Source: Ryuthela nishihirai
Lineage: Eukaryota; Arthropoda; Arachnida; Araneae; Heptathelidae
DNA: 64,000 nt
Assembly: GCA_038380435.1 (NCBI GenBank)
Contig: JAWZYU010000013.1
Span: 62,762,446-62,826,445, forward strand
Direction of reading: 5' to 3'
The position numbers were made by a program, and so were the translations under genes. The notes under the pieces are model-generated. The model was not told the origin of the DNA and ran no database searches. It was given only the letters and a program-made list of their open reading frames with translations. Below, piece after piece: positions 1 through 13,400 of the stretch. Position 1 is the first letter of the stretch, and each line of letters begins with the position of its first letter.

Positions 1-300
1 TGGGACTAGAATCAAGAAGTTGTGTTTGTGAGGAAGCAATGCACACCGAATCGTATTAAGTGAAATTCTTACCATAGTGTATAAGCAATTTCTTATTCAT
101 AAATTTCATTTTGAATGTAGAAAGTTTCATTCACGTATAGGTGACAAGAGAAACTTGTCAAAAATATGAATTTTCAGTGTCGGCCTTCATACCAGTTTTT
201 CCTTTTGTTTATCAAAGCATATTTCTTATTTTGACTGCAAAAATGCTTTGGAAAAATTGAAAAGTCTCCATTTTGTTAATAGGAGTATTTAGGCAAATGT
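1..300 (+). pseudogene. Degenerate copy of the cysteine-rich exon at 45848-46149
   Basis: This stretch aligns with 45848-46130 (shared landmarks include GACAAGAGAAA near 142 and CAGTGTCGGCC near 174) but has no long open frame. It is the left edge of duplicated block 1. See the entry at 45848 for the possible DEG/ENaC relationship. The alignment was made by eye. Confidence 0.4.
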
Positions 301-1172
301 TTAGGAATAATAGAAACATAAAGGTTTCGTTTAAATTCTGTGTAATGAATTGTATTTTAAAGTATTTCTGCAACGATTTTGTTATTTTAAATCAGGTAAA
401 TAAATTTAATACATTTTTAGTAAATCATCTCATATCAATCGTTAAGACTTCTAATATTTTTGGAAATATTGTACTTTAATTTTAGATGGCGTGCATTACC
501 AAGATAATGGCAAGAAAGTTACCTATCTTGCGGCTAAGTCCTTTGTTCAAAAAACGAGAATGTTTAGAATCTCAAAAGTAATATTTCTGAATGGATAGTA
601 GAACATATCGATTAGGATATTTAATCCTAAAACACACAAATCTACATTTTCAATAGTCGGCAAGCATGTGGCAGAAATAAGATATTTGCCTTCAAGGACA
701 AAAGAAAATTTGATGGCCTAAGTTGAATATTCTGATATTCCTCAGTTTTCCCTAAGGTTTAATGTGTTAATAAGTATTTATATGATTTTCCTTATTTAGT
801 TCATTTTGAACTTATGCAGAAAGGTAAGAATAAAATATTACGAAATCTATTAAAGAAATGACATCTCGGATAGTGATTGCGAAAAATTAAAAGTAGAATT
901 AAGTTTTCTGTTAGAGAGCAATGACACAGATAATACTAAACTTTAACCCTAAGGACGAAAATTCAACTATCGCTGCAAATAAATTTCGACATATTTCCAG
1001 AAGATAAATGGTAACAAATGAAAAGTACCAAATAATCGGAAAGTGGAGACTAACTAACATAAAAAAATGCGCAAATTACTGTTCTAATCATGCATTTTAA
1101 TGTGCGTTTCTTTTTTCAGTCTAGTGGTCTTTTTTTTAAAATAAACTCCATAAAAATTATATTATATGTATA

Positions 1173-1397
1173 CGCGATGGTCCAAAAGTAACGCCCATTT
1201 TTTAGTTATTATTTTTATTTTTGCGTGTGTATAATTTTTCTAAAATATGTAATTTTCTTATAAATTTCAATTTTTAATATCTTTATAGTTTTTTATAAAA
1301 TTTTATTTTATTACAGATTTGGTAAACGAACATGAATTACCATTTAACGAAAGAAAAAAAGAGTAAATAAAAATAGGCGTTACCTCTGGACCCCCTG
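1173..1397. mobile_element. TA-flanked MITE, 225 bp (Tc1/mariner type)
   Basis: Flanked by TA at 1171-1172 and 1398-1399. The ends are imperfect inverted repeats: the left end reads CGCGATGGTCCAAAAGTAAC and the inverted right end CAGGGGGTCCAGAGGTAACG, both running into GCC. The AT-rich interior has no coding potential. TA duplication and TIR style point to a non-autonomous mariner derivative. Confidence 0.6.
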
Positions 1398-1469
1398 TAT
1401 ATATTTAGCTATAGTTCTGTGTATGTAATCATTTATGTTATTTTCACATTATTATTTATCATACTTTAG

Positions 1470-4400
1470 TTACGAAAATTGCTGAGAATGGCTGGATAAT
1501 TTCTTCCCTGTATCGTAATTGGGCATGATACCTACAAAGAATAACAAACAAGAATAACAAACAGGTAGTAGAGTGGTTAACGCGCTTGTCTACTGATCAC
1601 AGGGATCTGGGTTCGAGTCCCCTGGTAAGGCATGGATGTTTGTATTGTTTTTCTGCTGAGTTCCTACCATCTTCACAGAACTTCTACTTTGGCATATAAA
1701 CTGACAGGCTCCTATCAGACCTCTGTGGCAAGCAGCTGCTTGAGGAGGTATTTATTATTTTATTTTTTAATGATTGAAGTAGTTAGCTTTTTACAAAGTC
1801 CTTAAAAAACTCTATGCAAGAAATTGGTACCATAAGTTAGTCTAACGTAAAAATCTATTTCGAGACACTCAACTTTGGATAGTGTTTTCAATAGATATAT
1901 TCGAAAACAGCTTCATTCCATCTTTACCTACTATTCTAATCTTTACCTCAGTCGCACGTCACTAGTATCTGCCACAGAAGGACAGATGTAATTAAATTGA
2001 GGAAGTTGCTCTCAATTCAAAAGAGATGAAACTCAATACCACTAATCAATTTTCAGTGCTTTAGTCTTTTCTCTATCACCAAACCAATCTTATGATTAGT
2101 TCCATCAAAAATTCTAATGAAAGAGCTAATGTCCTCAACATCATATTCCAAAAGTGTCAAATCGTGAACATAATCTAAGTTACCATCTAAGAACCTGAAA
2201 TTTTCTCTTGCAATAAATACTAACATTAATTAAAGTCATCTCAAAATATCAAGATTCCAACAAAAATTTAGATCGCATTTATAAAATTAGAAGTGTTAAC
2301 ATTTTTAGCTTTAGAGAGTTGTGTTTGGGAGCAGCATTAATTGGTGTGATGTAATAGGCTCTTGAAAATTTGGAATAGGACATGAAAACGATGAGGAAAT
2401 CAATGAGGTAAGAGCCTATTAAGAGAATGCAGCATATACTAAGGTTATAGTTAAAATAATATATTGAAACGCTACTCGAAAAGAGAAAAGAAAACAAATA
2501 TAAGTGATTATCAGTTTATTTCTCTTTAAAATAAACTCTTTCACTAACAGTTGGAAAAGAAATGAATTTTTTTCTGCACTTATTTATTTCTTTAACGACT
2601 ATTTATTGATTTTAATTAATTTTTTTATTTACTTTAATTGAAATTTCAATGCAACTGAATAAATAAAAACGAAGACCGGAAAAAAAATCTACAGCAATTT
2701 TGAAGTTTTTCCTAATATTTTACTATAACTAAGAATTATCTACACTAAAACCACTAACTTTAATTTTGTTTTTATCAAAATTATTTCTAAAAACAGTAAT
2801 TAATGCGAGAAGTTGTGACAATAATATTCGTTCGTTTTGCTTTCAAGTTCCCGCCACGGAGTTCATTTCGATGCTTAGAGCCACATTAAATCTTATTAAA
2901 ATATCCATTCATGTAAAGAAGTACACTCGGAGTCAAATACTAAGGGCGAAATAAAAAAAAAGTTAAATTTTAATTAATTAGAATCAACAAATTCACATAA
3001 TCTGTGAGATACGTTTTGTCTGATGTTCCAAGCAAAGTTAAGTAAAATAGGTATGGATGGACTGAAATATTAATGCAGCTGAAAATGGGGATTGAATAAA
3101 TAAAAACGAAAACTTGAAAAAAATTCTACTCACCCTGAAATCTATACCTCGTTTTTTGAAGTACAGAAAAAAGAAATCCCTCCCCACCCATATATGCTTT
3201 CCATGATTGCCCTTCTAGCAGTTATAAATTTTGGCATGCTTCGACTTGATTTATATACTGCAACTGGATATGCGCAACGAAATTCGTCTCTTTTAACAAA
3301 CCTCTTTACAGGCGATATGTATTATGATATAAGAAATAGATTCTTAATTAGAAACGGAGACTTTACATACATTAATCATTTGCGTAAATAATTACTTTGT
3401 AAGAATCGGATTAATAAAGGGAAATATTACCGAAAAAGTTCCATTGTGTTGCATTCCAGTATCCTAAACAAAAGAAACAAAATATGAATATACTTGTGAA
3501 GCATGAATATATTTATTACTATTGCTATATATGATGAAACAACTAGATTAACAATTCATACATTTATAATAATAGAATTATTAAATAATTTCTTCTGTAG
3601 CATAAAATGAAATTTTTAGCGCTTTTGAAACGTATTGAGATCGTAAATGTTTTAAACAAAGAAAATGATCTCAGTACATATCTGGTGATATCGGAATGGC
3701 TCAAATTTTTATTCTACACTTAAATAAATTCAGGTATGCATAGCGTAAACTATTGGACAGTTGAACTAAGGTTTTAAATAAAAATCCTCTATCTCATTGA
3801 AGATTTAAAACATCTTACCACAAAATATGAAACGTTTAGAAATGTTGTCTATGGGTAGGAATCGTATCGGAAAATACAAGTAACTTTCTCAAGTGCAGCG
3901 GAAAGTTTATGAGGTTTATCCTTCCCTTGACAGATTAATTATCTTTTTTTTAAGTCAGTCAGAAAAACTAGAAAATCAGATTTTTTCACTCTGCATCCCC
4001 ACAGGACCGCATACTTAAATTCTATACCTCACCACCATAAGAATTTTTCTGAGTAAGTCATTGATTCGAGGTATTAATCATGATGGATATATGTAAAACA
4101 ACTAATTATGTTTGCAATACCAAGAGAGAATATAGACATTTTTCCACTCTTTTAGATGCTTCCCATTATGCAGAGATGTGTTTGATACAATATATCTAAT
4201 ATTCAATTACTAACCAGATTACAAGAATTATAGCTAATATATTTAATAATATTCAAAATATTTTAAAGTTTCCTTTAATTAAAATAGCACTTTAAGAACT
4301 TATTTTCTCTTGCTAAAAGCTGATAGCAGAATTTCTATTTCTTTTGTCATTCAGGCCAATATTAAATTAAAAATTTTCTACCTAAGCAAAATATACAATT

Positions 4401-7400
4401 TTCCCCATAAAAAAAAAGAATTATAGCCAAAATATGATTCATTTATTGAACGAAAATGCCCCTCCGTTCCATTTTCATTTTCTACGAAACTTTCTGAGAG
4501 ATAATTCTTTTTCGCATCCATTTTGAATATCTTTCAATGGGGATAATTTAGCTTTTGTCACAATTCCCCATAGACGTGTGTCTAGAACAAATATGTTCTT
4601 TTTGGCCCAGTGTAGGAGAATCAATAATGCCCCGTTGAAAATGCATGTCACTTATAAATATGTGAAATACTTACGGCCTCATTTCTCTGCTCTTCCTTCT
4701 CTTCCGACATCTAGAAAGAAAAATACAATAACAATTAAAATAAATGAAATAATAAATAACCCCTCAAGCAGCTGCTTGCCATAGAGGTCTGACAGGAGCC
4801 TGTTAGTTTAATACGCCGCAGTAGAAAGTCTGTGAGGATGATGGGACCTCAGCAGAAAAACGACACATACATCCTTGCTTTACATGGGGATCGAACCCAG
4901 GTCCCTTAGATTAGTAGCCAAGAGCGCTAACCACTAGGCCACTTTGAGTATTGTAATTAAAATAGTAGAAAGAAGCACGTTTCATTTAATTTTATAGCAA
5001 AACTTAATATATTTAAACCCCATTTTTCGGAAATATAGAGGTATTTTAACGCCTCGCATTTCTACCTGAAATCAAAATTAAACATAATTTCTTTTAAAAC
5101 TTCAATTTCATGGAGGGTCGATATCTAACTCAATCAACTGCATTCTCACTGTAACCTATGGAATAACCTACTGAAAAATAATATTAATTATATTGTTTAA
5201 TGCATGTAGCTACATACACTAGTCTCCAAAAGTTAAGCATAGTTGACAAAATGGGCCCTATTCAACAAACAATTCGCGTGAATAGCAACCAAATGATATC
5301 GGCGGAACATGCAAATGTCGGAGTAATAATGAAATAACATGTGACCAATTATAAACTGTATAAGGGACAAAAACTCAAATCTTTAATGGTATAAATAACT
5401 GGATAGATGTGGGAATGACAGGCAGAGAGAGCTTACTGTGGAGTTGTATGTGGCTCTTGGACGACCCTCCTAGAAATTGAACTTTTCAAAAGAAAATCTG
5501 TTTAATTTTGACTTCGGTTTCCAGGCAAACAATATATAGAATGCTTCATGAACAAGACTAGGTGACCTATAGTTTGTATTCCACTCACCCATTAGGGAGA
5601 AGAGGCGTGTTGTTATGGTTAGACAACGCAGAGACTGAATCGAAAATCAATGTACCTATGTTCTGTTCTATAAGGAATACAGATTAAGTTTAGAATGCTG
5701 GTCGTCCTGTTGTCATATGGAGAGAACCTGGAACTCATTAACTCCCCTCAATCATTAGAGAAATGCATCATAACACAGGTGGTGATTTACTGGTCTGGGG
5801 TGACATTATGTTACATGTCTGGACGACGCTCCATATCTTTTTTGGAGGGACTTTGAGATCTCTTAGATACAGAAGCAAAATTTACGAACTGTACGTGAGA
5901 CTTTTATGGGGTGCTGTTAGCTCAAATTCCTGCCTAAGAACGACATCATGAGTCCACATAGGAATTGTTCATGGAATCCTGTCCTCAAAAATGAAGAATC
6001 CAGTTTATGACAAAGCCAGCATATTCTCCAGCTCAAAAGGCTATAAACCCTGTTTAGGATACATTGGGAGACGGATTTCAGCTCTTCAACCTCTTCCCAG
6101 AACTCTCATGGACATCCAATTTTCTCTTCTACAGGGATCGGATTTAATACCACAGGACGTTATTATTGCCCTCGTCAACGTCGATGTGGCACTTTTATCT
6201 TTGTAAGGGGTCATCAGATACGTTACTGAACTCTCGTGCATTAACCAATGTATCTACAGGTAATAACTCGAATTGGCACACTATTCAACTACAAAGCATT
6301 GCTCTAGTAGTTTGCCACGCATTTTACGTCACTCTATAGAGCATTTGTTCTTTCCCTACATATTCCAACTGCAATGTATTGCCCATATCATTCTATGTTC
6401 TCGTATTTTTCTATTTTTATACCCTACTAAAAGTTCCAAAGAAAAGATAATTCTTGTTCATATCCATTTTGAATCTCTTTCAATGGAGATAATTCAACCT
6501 CTTCTTGCAAATATCAAAAGACGTGTGTCTTGAAGTACATGTGCTGTATTTGGTTAGTGTAGGCTAATATTAATATTGCCATCTTTTAAATTGAATCACT
6601 TATAAAAAAGATAAAAAAACTTACACTCGTGTTCTTGGGCTTAAAATTCACTTCCAAAATCTACAAAGAAAAGCAGAATAAAAAAGATATATTAAATATT
6701 GCAATGAAAATAGTTGAGAAATCATATTTTATTTGAATTAATAGGTAAACTGAATATATTTAAACTCCATTTCTTAGAAACAGAAGCATTGCTACACATC
6801 TAATTTCGAATTGAATGTAAATTGAACAGATTTTCTTTTAAAACTTCAATTTCAAGGAGGTTCGAATTCTAACAAAATCAACTGCATTCCGACTGTCACC
6901 TATATAACAGCTTACTGAAAAGGAATATTTATTATATTGTTTAATGCATGTTGCTATATACAAAGATTTTCAAGCATATTTGAAAAAAATGGGCTTTTTA
7001 CCTGAAGTCAAAATTAAATATATTTTCTTTCAAAACTTCGACTTCTAACAGATTGTAACCTATGGAATAACCTACTAAAAACGAATATTAATTTATTGTT
7101 TAATGCATGTTGATACATACACTAGTATCCAAAATTTAAGCATGATTCACAAAATTGGCACTATTGAACAAACAATTGTCGTGAACAGCAACCAAATGAA
7201 CGTGCAGATATCGGCGGGATCATGCAAATGTAGGAGTAATAATTACAATAACATATGACCAATTATAAATTGAATAATAACGGGATAGATGTGGGAAACC
7301 TCGTTTCTTATCGCCATTGCATTTCTTTTTTTTGTTGGAACCGATTTGTTGCTTTAAAAATATGTTATAAACAGAACATAAGGATGTCCTTACACGTAGT

Positions 7401-10400
7401 TGGGCTATCGGGATGTTGGAATCAGGCGGAACACAGAGTGTTGCTCCCAGAGCAATACGTGTGCAGCAATCCGTGGTTTGAAGCCTGTGAAGAAGTTACC
7501 AAGAGAGAGGAAAAGCTAATCATCCAGGTATGCAGGGTCGACCACGACTTGAAACCTTTCAGGATAACCGCTATGTGGCAGCAAGATTTACAACAGCATG
7601 ATACATGCATGATTTACAGCAGCAAGATTTACGGCAGCAGATACTAGCAGCAAGATTTAACAGACGCATGACAGAGAAAAAGAGTTCACTCTGGAGCTGT
7701 GTGTGGCTCTTTGATGACCATACTAGAAATTTAGCTTTTCAAAAGATAATCTGTTTAATTTTGACTTCAGTTTCCAGGCAAACAATACATAGAACGATTC
7801 ATGTACAAGAACTGGATGTCTGAACGATGCGGAGACAGAACCGTTCTGTCCAATATGGAATCCAGATTCAGATTATAGAATAATAGCCGTTTTGTTATCA
7901 CGTGGAGAGAATTAACCATCTTATATGTGCATTTCTTATGTGCATATATGTTCCATCTTATGTGCATTTCTCTGATGATTGACGGGGGATACCCCGTCAA
8001 TCATCAGAGAAATGCACCATGATAGAGGTGGTAGTTTATTGACCTCGGGTTGCATTATGTCACATGGCTGCACACCGCTCCATGTCTTTTTTGGAGGAAC
8101 TTTCACATCTCTCAGATATAGAGATGAAATCCTAGAATTCGACATTTGGCTTTTTTGGGCTGCTGTTAACTGAAATTCCCGTTTTATGGACGACATCATG
8201 CGTCCACATAGGGTTGCTTCAATGGACACTTTCCTGAAAAATGACGACATCCAGCTTATGCCAGGGCCAGCATATTTTCCAGAACTAAAATCCTATGGAA
8301 TCTGTGTGGGATACACTGGGAGGCGGTTTTCAGTTCGTCAATCTCCTCCCAGAGCTCTCCTGGAGCTCTGACATACTCTTCTAAAAGGGTGGAATTTAAT
8401 GCTGCAGGACGTTCTTATTGGTCACGTCAACGTCGATGTGACACTTGTAACTCTGTAAGGGGTCGTCAGACACTTTACAGCGTTACAAATTCTGCAAATA
8501 CATATATTTACAGAAATTTGAGTGACATCTGCAATTTATCGCCAATAACAGTTTTTGCGTAAAATTTTCAATGTTAGGGAGCTTTGAAAGTGGTTTTCCA
8601 TTCACATAACATGGAAGTGTCCGGACACTTTTTTACAACATAGTGTACATTAACTATTAAAATAATTACTTATTTGGAGAGAAAGGAAAACTACAGAACG
8701 AATTGTTTGCAAAATGCAGTACTTCCGTGATCATATTAATATATGAGGAAGTTGCGTGTCAGAGGTTAGGCTGCACCTTCAGAATGACTATCAGTGTGGA
8801 AATCAGTGACTGAATCGCTACTCCCTCTATAATAAAATAAAAAAAAAATGGCATGAAATAACTATTAAACAAATTGTGCAGGTACCTTTATGCATTTAAT
8901 TGTGGTGCTCTTATATGTTCGAAAGCTACTGAAATAACTACTGGAAAAGAAATTTTACCTTATGATTTTTCACATATTTTATATAAAATCTAAGAGAATA
9001 CAAAAACTTATGATTAGACAAGGAGATATGGAAACAAGCAAGTGACTATCTGCAAATTTTAAACCCTTGCTACATGAGGTGAATAGAGTGTGTGGTCTTA
9101 TTTTAAATTTTCGTAATTTTCTTACTTTTTTCTGAATCATTAATATATTTGTTTCTAACTCTGTTGCTTTGTTGTTTGCATGGGAATTTATGGTGGAACT
9201 AATAACTACAGCTACACTTTGCTTTTTTAGTTCTGTAAGCTTGCATTTCTTTCCGGAATGAGCATTTTAGTCGGCCAAGCCTCGGGCGTGATAAATATGC
9301 CAACTAGTGACGTCATCCCAATATCTTACCAATTGATTCTCTTCAAGTGCAATGTCTATTTTCCTGCTATTTTGAACTCATAATGAAATACCTTTCAAGA
9401 AATCACCTTTTTAGCGCAGAGAGATACTAAGAGGAACCATAAAGTTCTTTTTGTATTTATTTCGTTATTAATAATTGTTTACTCTTGACTTCAAATTACG
9501 TTTTGTTCTATTTAAACAAAAGTTTCGATCGAATAGTTATTAGCCGACTAGATGACACGAGAAAAGTTAACCTTATCATTTCGGGTGGCATATCCGTGTT
9601 GGTGATGGTTTTAACTCCACCTTGAATATTTTAATAACGTATATTTTACAAAGAAGTAGTCAAAACTCAGAAGCTCAAGATATAAACCTCTTCCCATCTT
9701 TTATTGGATTGTAAAGAAAACATGCAAAAATGTTTATTCATTGTAGTGAATGAATAAAAATCATTGATAAGCTTCGAAAACAAAGAATCAAAAGAATCCT
9801 GACATTAATCATTTGGTAGAACTAACAATAAATTTTCCGAAGGGAGGATTGTTTCCACCCAACTTCTTTGCGCTCAAGATGATTGAGAATTTGATATTTT
9901 CACTCTCAAACGCGAAATTCTTTTATCTGAAAAAACAGATGTGGTAATATAAAGAAAAAATTATTTATGGCAAATTAAATGGTTTAATTTAGGATAAAAT
10001 TGTGTGGGATTTGCATCCGTATCTTTGCCAATTAAATCCAACCAAAATGGTTTGGTAGGAAGTAAAATACTGGAAGGTGAAAAATACTAAACATTTACTT
10101 ACGGGAGAGTGGATTGTTTGTTGAAAGCTATCGTGTAAGAGAATTGTACTAGACATCTAATAGATGAAAATGAAAGTTTGGGGAAAGTCGATATGATTAG
10201 TGAACAAGTTGTCGAAAAAAAAATTGCTGTTGTCTATTCGAAAGAGCAGTAGTGATGATATTGTTACGACAGATGAACGAGCAACAATGAAACCGTCATG
10301 TGTCGTATCATTTTGATGCTTGCGTGTGCTTCAGCATGCGAATTAAGTCTCATAGCCAATTAGAACAGCAAAAACTTGAACATTAAGGTTGTTTAAGAAA

Positions 10401-13400
10401 AAGAATTAAAAAAAAATATATTGTCGGCAATGGTTGAATGTGTAAATTTCTTTTTCTCTAAGTCAGTAGTTCTCAACCTTTTATGCTTCACGTCCCCCCT
10501 AGAAATGTGTATATAACTGGCGTACCCCTTGTATAGATAGATAAAACTATAGTTATAGTATAATAATGGTGCTTTTTATTTTGTTACCAGATCTAGCGAA
10601 TTTTGAGTTCTCACAGCGTACCACAAAATCATTACTCTAAGTGAATAAGCATTAAACGTGAATTAGCATGATATTAATCTCAGGAAAGATTCTTTAGACA
10701 ATTGGAAGAATAAGCCGAAGAGTGGAGCAAGCAGAGATGGACTCAACTTCTCTGTCGTAAGAGTAAATCGTTTGATGCGTGGTCATTTTAATTTGTAAAA
10801 AGAATTCGTAAGATTAATCTACGTAATTTACAGGTTTATTCGAAAAGATGATTGTATCACTTGTTGAGTGTCATAAAAGGTCTTATTTTGTGCGTGGCCC
10901 CTTGTGCGGGAGAGCCATACCCTGTGCACGTTAAAGAACACGATGAATGGCCTTGACGGTAGGCTACCATCTGTATCTCAACAGCTGTTCCAGTGGGTCC
11001 GTCCCCCAACCTTCTCTGAACCTTCGGGGTCCATGTGACCTGGCCATTTAGTCCATGGTGTGCAAAAAAGTGCCGCTCAGAGGTATAACAACCCAACCAA
11101 ACTTCTTTTGTGCTTTGAGTGGAGACTAAGAAATATGAAAAACTACTATTTGTAGTATTAGATGATATGAGAAATATTATTTTCATGGTTTAGTTTCATA
11201 TTGATTGATGATGAGGATTTGGTGTTGATTAAATTAATTTATATTTGTGTTTTTATTCATCCTTTTGTAATAAATTACCTTATTTATGAATTTTTATTGC
11301 TAAACATTCTTTTGAACTCACGCTAAGTTTACACTATTCAATTTATAACAATATTATAGGCAATGTGTTTTAACGAAAAGATTTTGAATGACTTCAGCGT
11401 GATATAGCTATTTTACCTCAGAATTAAATTCACTAAAATACTTTTTCCAATATTATGTGCATTATAAAAATATTGCATAATATGTGTCTAGATACTGTTT
11501 TAAAGTATCGTACAAATTTGTTTCTATTTCATGTTCTTAATTTTGCCTTCACCACATGAAAAACTTCCATATGTCATATGTTATGAAAAATAACGGGTAT
11601 TAAAGTGAGATTTTAGTAAAAAGTCTCTCGATTTCAAACAAAATTTTGAATTCATATTCAATCTAATATGATACTGAACACATTCATACCTTTTACAAAG
11701 AAAGAACTCACTTGTTTAAACTTGTCCGGTTCTGGGCAATAGACTTCGCACAGCTGTTTGAAAATCTTAAAATCTTTCTAAATAAGAAAAAATAATGATT
11801 TCTAAACAGGAATTCTTAAATATATGCTTCTTAAAATATCAAATCCAATATATAAAGAAATAACTTTTTTCTTTACCTTACACAACTTCACCTACACAGC
11901 TTTTATTTTAACAACAAATGTTCGTAGTTTTGTGCTTTGTAAAGCCAGGAATCGCACATTAAGGATATTTATCGATTGTTTTTACTGTTTCAACATGAGT
12001 TGAATCTCCAGCTATTAAAAATAACTCGTAAAAATGAACATGGAATATATAAAATGGAATTGTAAACGTGATAATCATATTTGCTACAATTTGTTCAATA
12101 TTGGAAAATATTTTGACTTAAATAAATTTTAAATAAGCTTAATTTTGTTGTTACAAACAGGTTTTTTAAGGTCAAAATACTACTTTACGACCTCTTTTTG
12201 TTATCTCGTTTTCTTTGAAAACGATATAGTTTCGCTTTGTCGTCTGTCCGTCTATAGACATTGAACTTTAATGTTTATAGAAAAAAATTAAATATTGTTT
12301 TTGTGTTGGATTGGTATAGTGAAATATTACGATATTCACTTTCCTAATCTATGTAAACTTATAATCACGCCGTCTAGCGGTGGAAAAACTTGAAAATTTT
12401 AATATTTCAAACGAATATTGCACACGATGTATTTATGCTAGAAATTGAAATTTTGTTGGTGGAATGTGTAGGCCACAAAGTTTCCTTATCCAACAATGAG
12501 TTGACCCCTTAGACCCAGAGGGAGTGAGAAAAAGTCACCTTTTTAATTTTACTAGATAATTGTTTGTTTTTAGAGATAAATGAAAAAAATTCTTTTTAGG
12601 TTAGAAAGGAATTGATAAAATATTACGATTTACACTTTTTAAACCTTCCAAAAACTGTAATTGTACCCTCTAACGGTGAAAAATTTGATAATTTCTAAAT
12701 TTCAAAAACATACTGCAACGATGTATTAAAGATAAAAAATTGAACTTTTGGTGGTGGAATGTGAACGTCATGAAGTTGTCATTGGAACAATGAAAATGAT
12801 AATTAGAAAACTCTATTTTAGTTGGACTTGTAAATAGTAGCTATGCGTAAACTGGAAGGAGAGCTGTGCACCAATCCCTAGTGATGATGCACAGAACCGG
12901 CCATTTCTAGCACCTAATGTCCGACCCCGCCGTCTCGTGGTGCAAGCAGTTAGTACCTTTCAAAAGAGATATTCTCTTTTGGAAGGGAACGGAAGGGGAG
13001 GGCTGCCAGTTCAGTATGGCCTACTGATCTGGTCATCTATGGCCACTTTTTTCTTTTTTTTCAATCCTGCTGAGGAGTGGTCAACTTCACAGGGTCCTGG
13101 TGCTGACCATTTATACCTACTAGACTGGACTTGTTTATGGATTTGAGCTTGATTATTGATCCTGGACTTGCTGCACTGGTGGTCCTCTGTTGAGGGAAAG
13201 TCTGCCGCTGTGTTTCCTGTTTGCTTCTGGGTTGCCAGCTCTAAGTGAACAGAGGCATGGGATATCTTATATCAGATGGTGGATAATCCTAATCAGAGGC
13301 CATCGCAGGTACCTGAACCTTACTTAGCTAGTTGGGCATCGTCAAGCCTAAACTGGAGTAATGTGTCTCAGGCAGGCCATGTGGCTCTTGAAAAGTCCAC

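Larger units (their letters stand above)
4450..8480. repeat. Local tandem duplication of about 1.95 kb carrying a mini-exon
   Basis: Unit a (about 4450-6270) and unit b (about 6420-8480) align over their length. Both contain a 36-nt mini-exon (4675-4710 and 6625-6660), a shared intronic block (for example TTGTTTAATGCATG near 5195, 6940 and 7097) and a Tc1-like transposase relic. Gene 2 has only one such mini-exon (50353-50388), so the doubling is specific to gene 1's lineage. Confidence 0.65.
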
